Below, piece by piece: positions 47,931 to 59,968 of a stretch of 64,000 nucleotides of DNA. A program made the translations under genes and the position numbers. Positions within the stretch are counted from its first letter, which is position 1, and each line of letters begins with the position of its first letter. The DNA is from Mactromeris polynyma (lineage: Eukaryota; Mollusca; Bivalvia; Venerida; Mactridae), in the NCBI GenBank assembly GCA_032209605.1, contig JASFXZ010000003.1, positions 35,490,762 to 35,554,761 of the forward strand, written 5' to 3'. The notes below the pieces were generated by a model. That model did not search any database, was not told the origin of the DNA, and saw nothing but the letters and a program-made list of their open reading frames with translations.

Positions 47931-50579
47931 GCAGACAAATTGAAAATAAAACAATGCCAAAATCATTTTAATCATGATGGAAATGAAGCTAGACGACATA
48001 CGACAACAGCAACTGAACAAGAGAACACTACAACACCTTAAATGTAATTAACACAGACATTGATGAAAATGTCAGTGAAGAAAATGAAAGTGGTAGCCAA
48101 GCAACACTTTAACAGTGCTCACTTTCAATAAACTCAACAAAATTGCAACCGCAGAAAACACCTTTGTATAAACCGTAGCCCACTGATTTGTTTCATCTCC
48201 CTTGACATTTCAGAAATTACGATTTGAAGCCACTGTTGGCAGCATTTACCATTGTAATTAAGAAATCAGGAGTATCTATTTATAATGCATTGTATACAAC
48301 ACTTGTCATAATCATGTGTACATAATGTCTCCAAAGTCTAATTCCAGACCCACAGAGAATTTATATAGCCATGTAACGTAATAAAGAACACAGAAGGAGC
48401 AATAAATTAACGGAACATGTGAGCATTGTGCAATACAGAAGGTAGTTATATATTTCCCAGACTGACACACTGAGCAAGCCTCATGTTTTCCATGTAACTT
48501 TAGCTTCTTGTAATCTAAAGGTAATTATTTTCATCAATTTAACAGTGGAAAGTAAAGCACCACGCATATCAATAGTCCCTTTTTATGTAAGGCATACTGC
48601 ATGAGGTGTCTCAAACTGCTGTGATGAATTCTACTCGCAAGTCTTCCATGCATAAACTGCTGGTTTAGAGGGAATAATGATTAGACATGTCGGTGTTACA
48701 CAAATATCTCAACATTTCCGTAAGTTTTTTTTCAGTTTTTATAATGAGCCTACCACCATCAACATTCTACATGTATATTGTATTTATTTCCTTGTTTTCT
48801 TATTTACCCAGGATGCAATGTGATTTATGTTTATGTCTGGTCCCTCTTGCTTTTGCATTTGTTTATCAGTACATAAGTTCATAATCTAATGTTTTTTCTT
48901 TTAACACAAGTAAATCAATATACGAAGTTGTAAATGTTATCCGCATATGGAGATGTGGCAGCGAATAAAGTAACGGCTGTACAGGCACCTTTATACAATT
49001 AAATTTGTTGCAAAGACTACATGCGTGTCAGTGTGTCAAGTAAATTAACTTTTTACTGTTGCCAAACTCATTTGACTGAAAGTTACAAAAAACGTCGCAA
49101 CTATTGTACGGACGCCCAAGTTATTTTGTCATTTCCCCAAGACGTATACACTGTACATTTTCTCCCATTATTCTGAACAACTGTACATAAAAAGTCACAG
49201 GGAAGAACAATGATGATATTACAAGGAATACTTAAGACTGACCTATAGATGTAATGAATTCTTACCTTTAATTTGTATTGATGTCACAATGTACGCGAAT
49301 ATTAAACAAGAATACACCATTCAAGTCGTTAAATTGCTCAAATATAAACCTCAACAGCATGGAACCTGCGGAATCAAAAACTTCATCCTGGGAGGTACAG
49401 TTCTCGTTGTTAACAAAACATGTTCTGAAGACGTTTTGTTGAAATGCTAAGTTAAACTGAAGTGCGCTGATTGAAAGGTTTGTTCTAAGCACTACAACAA
49501 GATAGTTATGATGCAGTTAACGATGTGTTTTGAATTGAAACCTCTCAAAAGTGCACTCCTATAAATTGTGTCTACAGACAAGTACGTTCATCGTAAAATT
49601 GCTGACTCCGCAATAAATCACTCTCAAACTGCATGGTAATGTTACATAATACTGTACCAAGTTGAAGGAATAAACACCTACATGTATAAACATTGATTAA
49701 TTCTTACACTTTCCTCTAGGAAATACAAATTAGGACGGATAATAATAAATCTAGAATAATTAGGCTCATGATTGGGAATTTGAGACTGTAATTAGGAGGA
49801 ACGGTAGTTCAACATATGAACTAAATGTCAGAGAGGAACTTGTACTCGGTATAAAAACACCAAGAGTCGGAACAGTTGATAAGACGTATACTAGTGGTAA
49901 CAGAAGAAGATCCCGGGTATGAATTACATGCTTCAAGTTACAAAATAACCATGTGAATAGCGCAAAACGTTAATGGTCCCACTTTTTGGAATATACGAAA
50001 AACTATCAGAGAATGGAAATACTATGACAACGACAAGGGGATACGTTTCATTCGAACAGATGAAGAATAAAACAGTATTATTACCTTTCTTTGCTGAAGT
50101 GTTCATACATATATGTACTGATATAATGACCGAGGATAACAGTTTCACTTATATGAATCGATGAATTATTCAAATATAGATTCTCTTTATTGTCATAATT
50201 TTACACAACGAGTTATACCGATGATTTCTGGAAGTGAGGTTAAGTTCGTCGAAGAACATCATAATCATTGTCTTTTTGACGAAACGTAATATTGCCTCAA
50301 TTTGTGTACGCCAAAGCCTTAAAGTTATTATATTACGGTTCAGAATTAAAAAAGTCACCACGGTTACAAATGAACGAAAGGGTTACACAAATAGTAAACA
50401 AAAAACTTGGTTATAAGAAAAATTATATAGCTTTTCCACATTAACAAACTTGTAAGCGAAAAGCATCTTTAAAAAAGTCAAACTTAGTCACAAAATATTT
50501 CACCAATTTCATATGCACTGTACATTCATCTCATGGTAGATTCCATTAGAGTCGATAATGGTGATATTAACCGAGTAGT
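47931..50579. other. no gene seen
   Basis: No supported feature. Short frames only. Confidence 0.5.
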
Positions 50580-50779
50580 CAGGCCTGTAGTCAGAGGCAA
50601 ATTAAACCGAGGCAATAAAGGCGGGGCTCTGGGGATCTATGAGATATTCAACATTTGAAATAGTTCCATGCATTTCTTCCTGCATTCTAATTATCTATTT
50701 ATTTATATCATTTTTGGTCGCTTTGGAAATTCAAACCGAGGCAGCTGTCTCGTTGTACCTCAGTGTAGCTACGAGCCTG
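50580..50779. mobile_element. CAGG-ended MITE, 200 bp
   Basis: The left end CAGGCCTGTAG and the right end CTACGAGCCTG are inverted (CAGGCYYGTAG). The outside 5-mers are GTAGT and GTATT, a 5-bp duplication with one change. AAACCGAGGC occurs in both halves. Same terminal pattern as 758 and 27444. Confidence 0.65.
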
Positions 50780-51294
50780 GTATTTGTAATGTTTAGTGTT
50801 GATACCGTATAAAATTGTACTTAATTCATGTTCAATACAGGAGCTTGAAGGATTTAATCTTTACGTTACGCAAAACATCAGCTGCATTCGTGTTGTGTTA
50901 AATACCATCAAATGCATCGGTATTCTAAATATAGACCTGAATATGAATGCAAGTACCATGTTCATTTATTATTCTCAGTGAATATGTTTTCGTCAATAGA
51001 TGTTTACATTCAATAGCATTAAGCATATTTCTACATGGAATGTAACCATATAAAGAAACTTAAATTAAATTCTCCCATTTTCACTTGCAGGTACCATGAT
51101 GATTAAACCGAAAACGTTAGATGGTGGTGACGTTTGAAATCTTAACGCAATTAAATCAACACTTGGCCATCATTCAGTAGCGTTTTATTTACTAGTATTT
51201 CATCGATTTCATTGCCTTTACAAATAGCCTAGAATAAAGAAAACAGAAACAGACAGAGCATGCGAATGTCAATTTGGAGGGAGTATTAAAGTGC
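50780..51294. other. no gene seen
   Basis: No supported feature. Confidence 0.5.
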
Positions 51295-51445
51295 GAGCCC
51301 CGGTAAGGCGTATGTTCTCCGAGACAGTTGGACTAAAGAACCCAACGTAATTTCCCAACCACTGATTCATGTGGGAGATGTCAGTTGCTTGCGGAAACAC
51401 AGGTCAGAACTGGTGGGTAACCCAGGAAGACAGGTAAAATCATAT
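51295..51445 (+). mobile_element. SINE body, head truncated
   Basis: It begins at the end of the B box (GCGAGCCCCGGTAAGGCGTA), then TGTTCTCCGAGACAGTTGGA, CATGTGGGAGATGTCAGTTG, CTTGCGGAAACACAGGTCAG and AACTGGTGGGTAACCC. The block order is the same as in 34921-35150. The A box is missing. Confidence 0.8.
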
Positions 51446-51530
51446 GACCTCTGTACATAGCTGAAATACGTATGAAAAGCGGCATCAGATTCGTAGAACA
51501 AGAGTTGAACCTAGACTTTGCTTTTCGGCG

Positions 51531-51796
51531 CAGTCGTACTAACATGGTTTTGCTAGGCAATTTCTCTTCGACCGAACAACATTTGTAACATTGAGGCGGA
51601 TTGGTTGACTCTCTCGATAAAGGTTACGTTAATTACCGAAATTCACTCAATTTCGGTGAATTTACCGAAACCCACTGAATTTTAGTGATTTTACCGAAAT
51701 CCATTTTAATCTGGAGTGACCAGCAAGCGTAACATCTCGGCATTTTTTTAATTTTGCACAACAAATCTTTACCTTCCTATTGCGCCGAACATCTTT
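51531..51796 (-). repeat. Dispersed repeat family A, copy 4, internal deletion
   Basis: Starts CTTTTCGGCGCAGTCGTACT and ends TATTGCGCCGAACATC. The block between GGTTTTGCTA and GGCAATTTCTCTTCGACC, present in copies 2 and 5, is deleted here. CACT-GAATTT-like motifs have been locally repeated (ACCGAAATTCACTCAATTTC, ACCGAAACCCACTGAATTTT). Confidence 0.8.
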
Positions 51797-51941
51797 TTCG
51801 GCGCAGCCGTACTAACATGGTTTTGCTATTTGCATATCAGTGTTTTGTAAACCAATCAAATCTTACGTTAACCACCAAGGCAATTTCTCTTCAACTGAAA
51901 AATATTTGTAACATTGACGCAGATTGGTTGACATTGCGTAT
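51794..51941 (-). repeat. Dispersed repeat family A, copy 5, truncated
   Basis: TTTTTCGGCGCAGCCGTACT begins directly where copy 4 ends, so the two are head-to-tail. It retains ATTTGCATATCAG and ATCTTACGTTAACCACCAAG, and stops at GCAGATTGGTTGACATT. Confidence 0.8.
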
Positions 51942-52313
51942 ATTGTATTTCATGATTTATCCAGTAAGTAGTGTTGTTAGTCTGGATTACCTGTCCTTAC
52001 CATTACATTATCTGTGTGCAGAGTACGCTGAGTACCAGACTAATTAAGTCATCACCGCGGGGAATTGTCCGGTGTTGGAATTAAGAAGACTTTCTTGGTG
52101 TAATGTACCAGTCGCGATCATTTATATCGTTTTAATCAGATACATCGGTATATAACAAGTTTATTAACATGAATGTGTGAGTTCACGACTTATGCATTTA
52201 GTTATATTGATGAACTATATTGAAACAAACTATACTGTGTCTATGGTTAATCACATTACGCAGTGAACTCCCCTTACAGGTCTCGGAGTTTCTGTAGTAT
52301 AGCGTAATTGAAT

Positions 52314-52434
52314 GACCGGCAGTCGTAACATTTAGGCATTTTTTTATGTTGTACAACAAATTTTAACCTTCAGATTGCAACAAATTTGCATACTTCAAGT
52401 TGCACCGACCATCTTTTTAAAGATATTTGTTGTT
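52314..52434 (-). repeat. Dispersed repeat family A, copy 6, fragment
   Basis: GACCGGCAGTCGTAACATTT, AGGCATTTTTTTATGTTG, and TTGCACCGACCATCTTTTTA followed by AAGATATTTGTTG correspond to the distal third of the family. Confidence 0.7.
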
Positions 52435-53159
52435 TATTTTGGTCTGGCCTTGAAAAAAAAGATTACTAGTATATTAACGAGAGTTGACTGAGTGATGAAC
52501 CACTAAGAGATGTTAATATGATTTATTCTGTACAGTACTAGATTACAAGCATCATTTTACAAACCAAACCTCTAACAGTTGTATTCGAGCTAAGGAATTG
52601 AATGAAATTCAACGGCATAGACATTTCGTAGATATCTAAAAGTCTTAATTGGTATAATTATTAGCTTCTCAAAGTTCATTAATATGTCAAAATTCAGATC
52701 TGAGACATTGGTACCGTTTGCCTGCATTAGAACTGGCTTACTTTCTCTAAGCTTCACATTCACATTCGTTACATTCAATATAAACTTAATTTTAGTCCAA
52801 ATTTGTTAGAAAACAATTCCCAATCCCCAGCTGTGTCTCAGACATGTGCCGCTTGATACATTACTAGTCTCGTAAATGTTATGGCAATGCTAACTAGTTA
52901 TTTCTGTCTCGCCCGGAACGAATCCACTCACTTTCCTAGCGCTTCTATGATTAACTCATTCAATATTTAGTGACAAAATTTGCAGACGACAAGGCTTTCT
53001 ACAGAAGGTGAAAAAGAAGCATAACTGGCCTTTATAGTTTAGCACTATAGAGAAACAATGGGTCACAGAATAGAATAAATGAAATTAGTGCCGAGGGATT
53101 CGAGGAATTAATTACAATGACCGATCCCCAAGAAAATGAAGAAACATCATCACAAGAAC
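52435..53159. other. no gene seen
   Basis: No supported feature. Confidence 0.5.
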
Positions 53160-53757
53160 TTATTTGGTCGCAGAGTGACTTGATATACACTGTGATGCTG
53201 ATGCAGAAACAGAACCACTAGAGAACGGAGGACGACGCCAATATAACGTCGGGCATTTAGACGGTAAGGAATGACGACCCCACCTCAAACCATAAACCTT
53301 CCCCACCTGATTGATACCGATCCAACAAGCAATTCTCAGCAAAACGTTAACATCGACGGCGGAACACGCGTACCATACCATCATTAACGCTAAGCTTGAA
53401 AAGGAGCTCTTCGCTAAACAACGCCATTGTATCATTAGGCAGAATTACGCAAATGCCGTTTAGCTCAGAGCCGCCGAGGTTACGATTACAATGATGAATA
53501 ATCTGCCGTATTATGCCGTTGTGAATCGCGGTTCTTTTCTTGTAGCGGTTTTAAATGCGTTAACGTCTTGTACCGGTCTTGACGTGTAATCGTTACCTTT
53601 AACCTGCCTGAACTTATGCCATGTTTGACGCTTCCAGATTGGTGAAAACGTTGTCGTAGATTGATAATTGTGTTGCGATGGCAGTTAAACTGTCTTGCAA
53701 CGTCACGGACACTTGCGCCCGACGCAAGAAGCACAATAGCTTGAACTCTGTTGCATC
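53160..53757 (-). pseudogene. Tc1-like transposase remnant
   Basis: From 53757 leftwards the minus strand reads RCNRVQAIVLLASGASVRD then VARQFNCHRNTIINLRQRFH and QSGSVKHG, the helix-turn-helix of Tc1-type transposases, then VTITRQDRYK, the second DNA-binding part. A gap and frame changes follow. Around 53330-53410 come FSEELLFKLSVNDG, VRVFRRRC-stop-RFAENCLLD and RYQSGG, matching the catalytic-domain start. The first catalytic Asp of the usual FSDESRF is changed (FSEELLF). The C-terminal half with the other catalytic residues is missing or unreadable. Terminal inverted repeats were not found. Confidence 0.85.
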
Positions 53758-54197
53758 TGGTAAACGACTCGAATTCAATGTGAAATTACATACTGGTTAA
53801 GTAAATCGGCCAGTGACAAACAAAACGTGTAAACATGTGCACTTGCAACAAGGTACTCTACACCATTGTGTCAGTTTGGAGGACGAATATCCAGTTACGT
53901 GTAAATGTAAGCCAAATTAGTGAAATATGTACGCACGTATTCGAGAACCTATATTGGAAAATTGCATTAATTAATCCGAGAATTTATAAAGAGTTTCATA
54001 TAGACAAAGAAGACAAAATCGGGGGTAACGGAAAATTCGTCTTAAGCGAGTTCGTCATAACGAGAGTCGACTGTATAATAGTATACAGCTTCCTTTCTGT
54101 GGCTATATATATACGAACCTGTCTTTCCATAGACCCCGAGGTGGCTAGAAATTTGGTTGATCATTCGAATTATGTCAACGAGGGCTATTTCATGTAA

Positions 54198-55741
54198 CAA
54201 CTTATATTAATCGAAACACAATACACTAATTTTTAAGATTAAAAAAGCCAAAGAAGGCACTGGTTGCTATACAAGAGCGTATGTCTAAACTCATATGTCC
54301 ATTTACAATTTGTATTTGTACTACCTTCAATACATGCAGCATCGCCTGATGTCATTTAGTTTGTTAAATGTTTACACAAAATGTATAGCATGCATATCTT
54401 ATCAATATATCTCATATATTTACTTTAATTTCAGTTTGAAGGGTTTGTGTACTTATAAAAATAAACAACATTTTAAAGCTGAATGGTACAAAATGAAATC
54501 CTCAACACATAGTCATAAATAACACGAAGTTTACCGAAACTTGGAAGTTAATAGAACTGCGTAGATTTGAACGTGCTTTTAAACAAATTGTGTATCATTT
54601 AACTGTTGCAATCAATAGATAATAGCTGAACGAAACTAAGTGCAGTTATTGTTTAATGCAATTACAGTAGTTTAGATACGTATTTTATTATTTAAACATC
54701 GACTTGTTTACTTGAGCAGATGATCCATTCATACAATCTAAATGCATCCGGGTTTTTTTATATTTTAATTCTAATTAAATTTCAACGAGAACACGAGAAT
54801 ATCTCATTAGTTTCCTCCCATAATACAGGCAATGGATTGTTGAAAAATACCAATCTTTATGGTTAGTTTATAAATAATCAGCATATTTTATCTTGTTTGG
54901 TAGTTCGTTTTCAAACTAATGAGGAATCAATTCAATTATCTGAAGTCGAGTATGAAGTGAGTGATACATAGTAAGAAAGCAGGTAGGTAGACTTAGATCA
55001 ATACTTACCACGCACAATCATCAATCAGTCACTTTTACACCGCTTCCATTTCATCAATCAAGATAACAAGACGGAGGTTAATCAAGTAAAATGGCTCGTA
55101 ACGAAGGGGACTTGAACTTGCAGACAGAAAGAAACAAAACACATTCACCACCAACATTTTATAAGTATGTGTGGGATAATAGCTCGATTCAAATAATGTA
55201 TAGAGGCATCAAAAGCAGATGCATGGCTTGTTTCAACATAGCAGGTGCATACCCACCTGTTTTTTTTAAAAATAAGTGCACTGCTAGAATATAATCTGAG
55301 TTAATTAATTCGGGATAGCTCAAGAGAAGTCTAGGTGAAAAAGGGTTTGTGTAGGCAGATATTTTTTTTAATTCATAGATTAGTGGCAATGTGTACTATT
55401 ATTAAGGGTATTTTACGACGAATTATTAGGCTTGACAATTGTTTTGAAGGGATTGGAACCTTATTCGTGTTTAAAAAACAAATATACGAGTTGCCAATGT
55501 GAGGATAGTCGGAACATTTACTAAACTTTTAATGATATCGTTACGAATCAAGACAGTGTAGTCTAACACGTTTGTCAATGTACACGTAGTTTAGTGCCAT
55601 AGAAGACAATCTATACATTATATGGAGAAAACAACTGTGATATATTAGCCGGTCACAGTTTTTGTTTCAACAAACTGAAATGGAAATGAAGCAGTTTTGT
55701 AAAGCAGAACTAATGCCATCAAGACGAACAAAATGCGCTAA
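54198..55741. other. no gene seen
   Basis: AT-rich. The preceding 120-codon plus-strand frame at 53835-54197 is discussed in findings. Confidence 0.5.
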
Positions 55742-55891
55742 TAGCTAGTCACAGTACATTGTCGTATAGCTAGTCACAGTACATCGTCGTATAGCTAGTC
55801 ACAGTACATCGTCGTATAGCTAGTCACAGTACATCGTCGTATAGCTAGTCACAGTACATCGCCGTATAGCTAGTCACAGTATATCGTCGTA
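55742..55891 (+). repeat. Minisatellite, 25-bp unit, 6 copies
   Basis: AGCTAGTCACAGTACATCGT followed by CGTAT is repeated six times, with single-base variants (ATTG, GCCG, TATATC). The core is nearly homogeneous. Confidence 0.95.
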
Positions 55892-56912
55892 TTCGATGTC
55901 CTTTAGGGCATTTGAAAATCAATTTCTGTCGTAAATTATTTCAAACTAATGGTTACCAAGCGACTGGTAGGCCTATCACATTCTATTTCGCAGAATTACC
56001 GTTACAAGTGTACTGATATACTGTTTAAAATAAATAAGAACCTTAAACATTTTCAAAGTATGGCCTGAAAGTTCAGTTAGGACAGTGCTAAGTTGAACTG
56101 ACGTAACTAGCAAAACAAAAACATAAATCACGAAAGTCAAACCAGAAAACAACACAGATCTGCATTTTAGCATGTCTGTGCAACCGCAATAATGCCTCGA
56201 AATCCGAGTTCAAATATCGTGGTTTCTTTCAAAAAACATAAGCAGACACTGAATAGATAAATCCTGATGATAGCCACCTTCTATACTTAACGATTCCAAC
56301 AGAATTGTGAGCACATGATATATATCACAACATCCTGTAATACTATATCAAACTGGATGTATGCCTAATGGTTTCTATTGGTGGTCTGCAATCTGCAATA
56401 AATATCAACACATCCTCGATGTTTTGAAACAAGCCTCTGTCTTATTGTATCAAAACAAGTTTCTGTTTTTTCTGTTATTAACCTGGATGATTTGAGCTCA
56501 TTGCTTGTTTTCTCTCAAGTTTCTCTATATAATGACTGGTAGGTTTCTACGTTAACGTGGGAAAGAAAGACAAAATATAAACATTGTCTTGTGCTTAACA
56601 ACAAAGTGAATTCAACCGCTCTGTATAAACGAGGTCTGGGTGATACGAAGAACTTAAGTATCACCAGTTCTGCGATTACAGAGAGCTGGAATTATATTTT
56701 GCCAATGTTGATAGCTTATTGTGTATCTTTTATATTGCCTATCTTCAAGGTAGGAGCACAAGACACAAACGTACGTAATGGGTGAAAAATGTTGTACTAA
56801 TGTGGAATGGTCAGTGTCAAAATCACCACTGAAGGTTTGAATCTGTTTTAAGGATGCATCCAACCTCACTCTGAGTAAATGCAAAAGTACCCCCTGGACA
56901 ACTTTCCTACAC
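55892..56912. other. no gene seen
   Basis: No supported feature. The 142-codon minus-strand frame at 56654-57082 runs across the hairpin at 56913 and is not supported. Confidence 0.5.
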
Positions 56913-56990
56913 GAGCGACAGCCAACACAGGATAATGCACGTAGCAAATAAATACATATTCCAGATGTATTATCCTGTGTTTGTCGTCTC
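56913..56990. repeat. 78-base hairpin-forming inverted repeat
   Basis: GAGCGACAGCCAACACAGGA-TAATGCA at the left pairs with TGTATTATCCTGTGTTTGTC-GTCTC at the right, around an AT-rich loop. Outside, CCCCCTGG and CCAGCAAAAG-like blocks may extend the pairing to about 56889-57006. Probably a small foldback MITE. Confidence 0.7.
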
Positions 56991-57071
56991 TTTTGCTGGG
57001 GGAGGGGGATATCCAGCCAGGAATTTATTATGGACGCTGTTCGTTTTATTTGGATGATTGCATGATAAGTT

Positions 57072-57553
57072 GGCTTCACCATTAAACCGGGTTTAAAAAC
57101 CTTATAGTGGTTTTGCCACAGACTGTTGGGTTAGGTTCACCATTAAACAGCGTTTAAAAACCTAGTAGTGGTTTTGCCACAGACTGTTGGGTTGGGTTCA
57201 CCATTAAACAGCGTTTAAAAACCTAGTAGTGGTTTTGCCACAGACTGTTGGGTTGGGTTCACCATTAAACCGGGTTTAAAAACCTAGTAGTGGTTTTGCC
57301 ACAGACTGTTGGGTTGGGTTCACCATTAAACAGCGTTTAAAAACCTAGTAGTGGTTTTGCCACAGACTGTTGGGTTGGGTTCACCATTAAACAGCGTTTA
57401 AAAATCTAGTAGTGGTTTTGCCACAGACTGTTGGGTTGGGTTCACCATTAAACAGCGTTTAAAAAGCTAGTAGTGGTTTTGCCACAGACTGTTGGGTTGG
57501 GTTCACCATTTAACAGCGTTTAAAAACCTAGTGGTGGTATTGCTACAGACTGT
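57072..57553 (+). repeat. Minisatellite, 61-bp unit, 8 copies
   Basis: The unit GGTTCACCATTAAACAGCGT, then TTAAAAACCTAGTAGTGG and TTTTGCCACAGACTGTTGGG-TTG repeats with a constant 61-base period. TTAAAC-NGNG-GTTTAA-like sequence within each unit is self-complementary. Copies 1 and 4 carry ACCGGGT instead of ACAGCGT. Confidence 0.95.
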
Positions 57554-58071
57554 TCAAAGGCTCCTATTTTCACCTGTTTGTATCTTGTTCCTTTGCCTGT
57601 TTTTTGTTTACTTGTATACATAGTTTTTCATTTCTCCTTGTGCTTCGGGGTGGTTGTGTACTTTTCATGTGGCATGTATTGCTTGACTTCTTCATTCATA
57701 CCATAATAATGATACAGAAAAATAACACAAGCATACGAGATACAGATCTGTGTGTAGGAACTATTAGTACCCATGTAAAGGGTCAGAAAAATAGTTCCAG
57801 GTAATATTCTGAGTAAGGAAAGGTGATAAAGCGTTATGAAGCATTGTATAAGTTTTTCTGTCAGTTCGGTAGCCAGATAATTCGTTCCTCCGTCGTTCGG
57901 AGCCAAATCTCCGTGAAAAGCTTAACCGTATTGTGACATTGTTCCCATAGAAACTCATAAACGTCTAGTAGTATGTAACATATCTTCACTTCAAGTTGGA
58001 TTCTGGATGCAAAACATCACAATATGAGATTTAAAACAAATCGAGAGATGAAAGCGAAACTATGGTGGACC
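57554..58071. other. no gene seen
   Basis: No supported feature. Opposed open frames at 57604-57906 have no recognisable domain. Confidence 0.5.
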
Positions 58072-58626
58072 TCTGCCACCAGTTAACTGCATAATTAACT
58101 AAAAACATATGTAATTATTTTATAGTTAGTTATGTTCGTACCTAGTTAAGTGACGTGATAACCGAATACTTTTCTATAATTAACTAGAAAATAATGTAGT
58201 TAATGTGATACTTAACTCGTTAACCACTTAATTAACTAGAAAATTATGTAGTTAACAAGATACTTATCGCGTTAACCACTTAACACTTATCTACATTTTT
58301 GTAGCTAATATTTTTCATATATATATAACGTGATAATTAACTAGAAAAGTATGTAGTTATCTAGATATGTATCGCGTTATCTACTTAACACTTATCTAAA
58401 ATATAGTGTCCGTACTGAAAACCTAGGGGGTGAAGTGGTAAGTGGTGGCAGTTGTTGGCACTATCAGACAGATTCTCGTGTTAAGATATTTATCTGGTAT
58501 GAAATTTTATCACGATACTTATCTAGTTAACCACATAATGTTCTAGTTAATTGAGTTGTTATCTAGCATCTTTAACGTGATAACCAAATAGTTTTCTAGT
58601 TAATTATGTAGTTAACTGGTGGCAGA
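58072..58626. mobile_element. Inverted-repeat element, about 555 bp
   Basis: The first 30 bases (TCTGCCACCAGTTAACTGCA-TAATTAACTA) match the reverse complement of the last 30 with a single difference. The interior is made of many variants of AATTAACTAGAAAATTATGT-AGTTAA, GATACTTATCGCGTTAACCA and their complements, so it can fold in multiple ways. No target duplication or coding frame was identified. Confidence 0.85.
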
Positions 58627-59968
58627 AATATGCTATTATACGAAACATTGTCTATCTGGTTTTTCATTTAAATGCGAACGGTCTAGTTTCGCTCTCAACC
58701 ATCGGCAAATACTAGCTTGCGTTTACTACAGGACATAGCTATAAGTGTACAGAAACTTCCGTTCGTTCTAATATATCGTTATTCCACTCCAGTTTAATTC
58801 CGAACATTAGAACAGTTCACAGAGATCGCAACTTCATAAAACATACGAGTCAACACTTTAGATAATAAATCAAAATTCAGAACAGAACAAGTTTAATTAA
58901 ACTGACACCTTGTTTCACCAATGCAATAGAATCTGCTGGTACGCATTAATACATCGCAAGGAAGTGCTAGGTTTTAGTAACGCATGTACAACTTCAACTC
59001 TTTGCATTGGTTGAAACTAGCATACCAAACCTAGTTAAAATTTATCACACCACCATGTTTGAAATTATTTCCAGTAAAATATACGTGTGGAGAAGTGTTG
59101 CCTTTGAAACTTTGATGTACAGTGTCTGTGTTAGTATCAACGTGTTTATTGAATTCAATACTTAATTGAGAGTGATTATGATCCGCAATTACTTCCAGTT
59201 CCAAGTCGATACCATTTTTGGACGGCACCGCTCATTGGACGGTACCGCTCAGGTACCGTCTATAGTAGTGTGGCAATTTGAGAGGCATACACAAATTGGT
59301 TCCTGTTTTCAAAACAGAAAAACGCTGAAAGCCGGTAACAAGTCAAAAACGTCCACATCCTAAGTACTCCGCAACGAAGTAGTACCAAAGTTCACCGAAC
59401 GAAATAATATCATAAACGTTTCAATAAAATGAAATGTTGAAAAGGTGACCTGCTAAAGTGGTTTGTGAACTAAATAGCTGTTTCTGTTGAGTTTAGATGG
59501 GTTTTAAAGCAATGTATTAATACACACGAGTTTGTTTACAGTTTTGGATGTGCTCATAATAAAATTTAATGAACGAAAATGTTTGTCTCTTTTGTATTTT
59601 TTAAAGATGGTTAATTATTGTACATTTATTTCATTCATGAAGTACTTACTAAATGTATTTCTTGTTTTATTCCTTATTAATTACATAATTCGTCATCGTT
59701 TTGTAAAGTGCATATTTTAAGAGCGTCGACTGTTTTCGTTTAGCACAGATTCTTACTTTTCGCCGGTTGGTGAAACTGCGTGACAGAAATGCAATCAGAC
59801 GGGTACCCTACCATACCGGTTCTCAAGACTTAAAATACCACGTTAGCGTTATAAACGCGATAAATTCGCTAAGCGAACGCACATAGAAGAGTGTACTCGG
59901 GTTCAGACTGCGTTTAAAGGATATAAATAAATCGATGACAAGTGATTACTGTTGTTCTTTACTGCTAT
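58627..59968. other. no gene seen; minor hairpin at 58911-59019
   Basis: TTGTTTCACCAATGCAATAG and CTCTTTGCATTGGTTGAAAC are inverted about 90 bases apart. Near 59218, GGACGGCACCGCTCATT and GGACGGTACCGCTCAGG are a two-copy duplication. Confidence 0.45.

Noticed and set aside
56654..57082. 142-codon minus-strand frame
   Set aside because: It runs through a foldback and repeat edge, shows no domain, and has a composition expected by chance.
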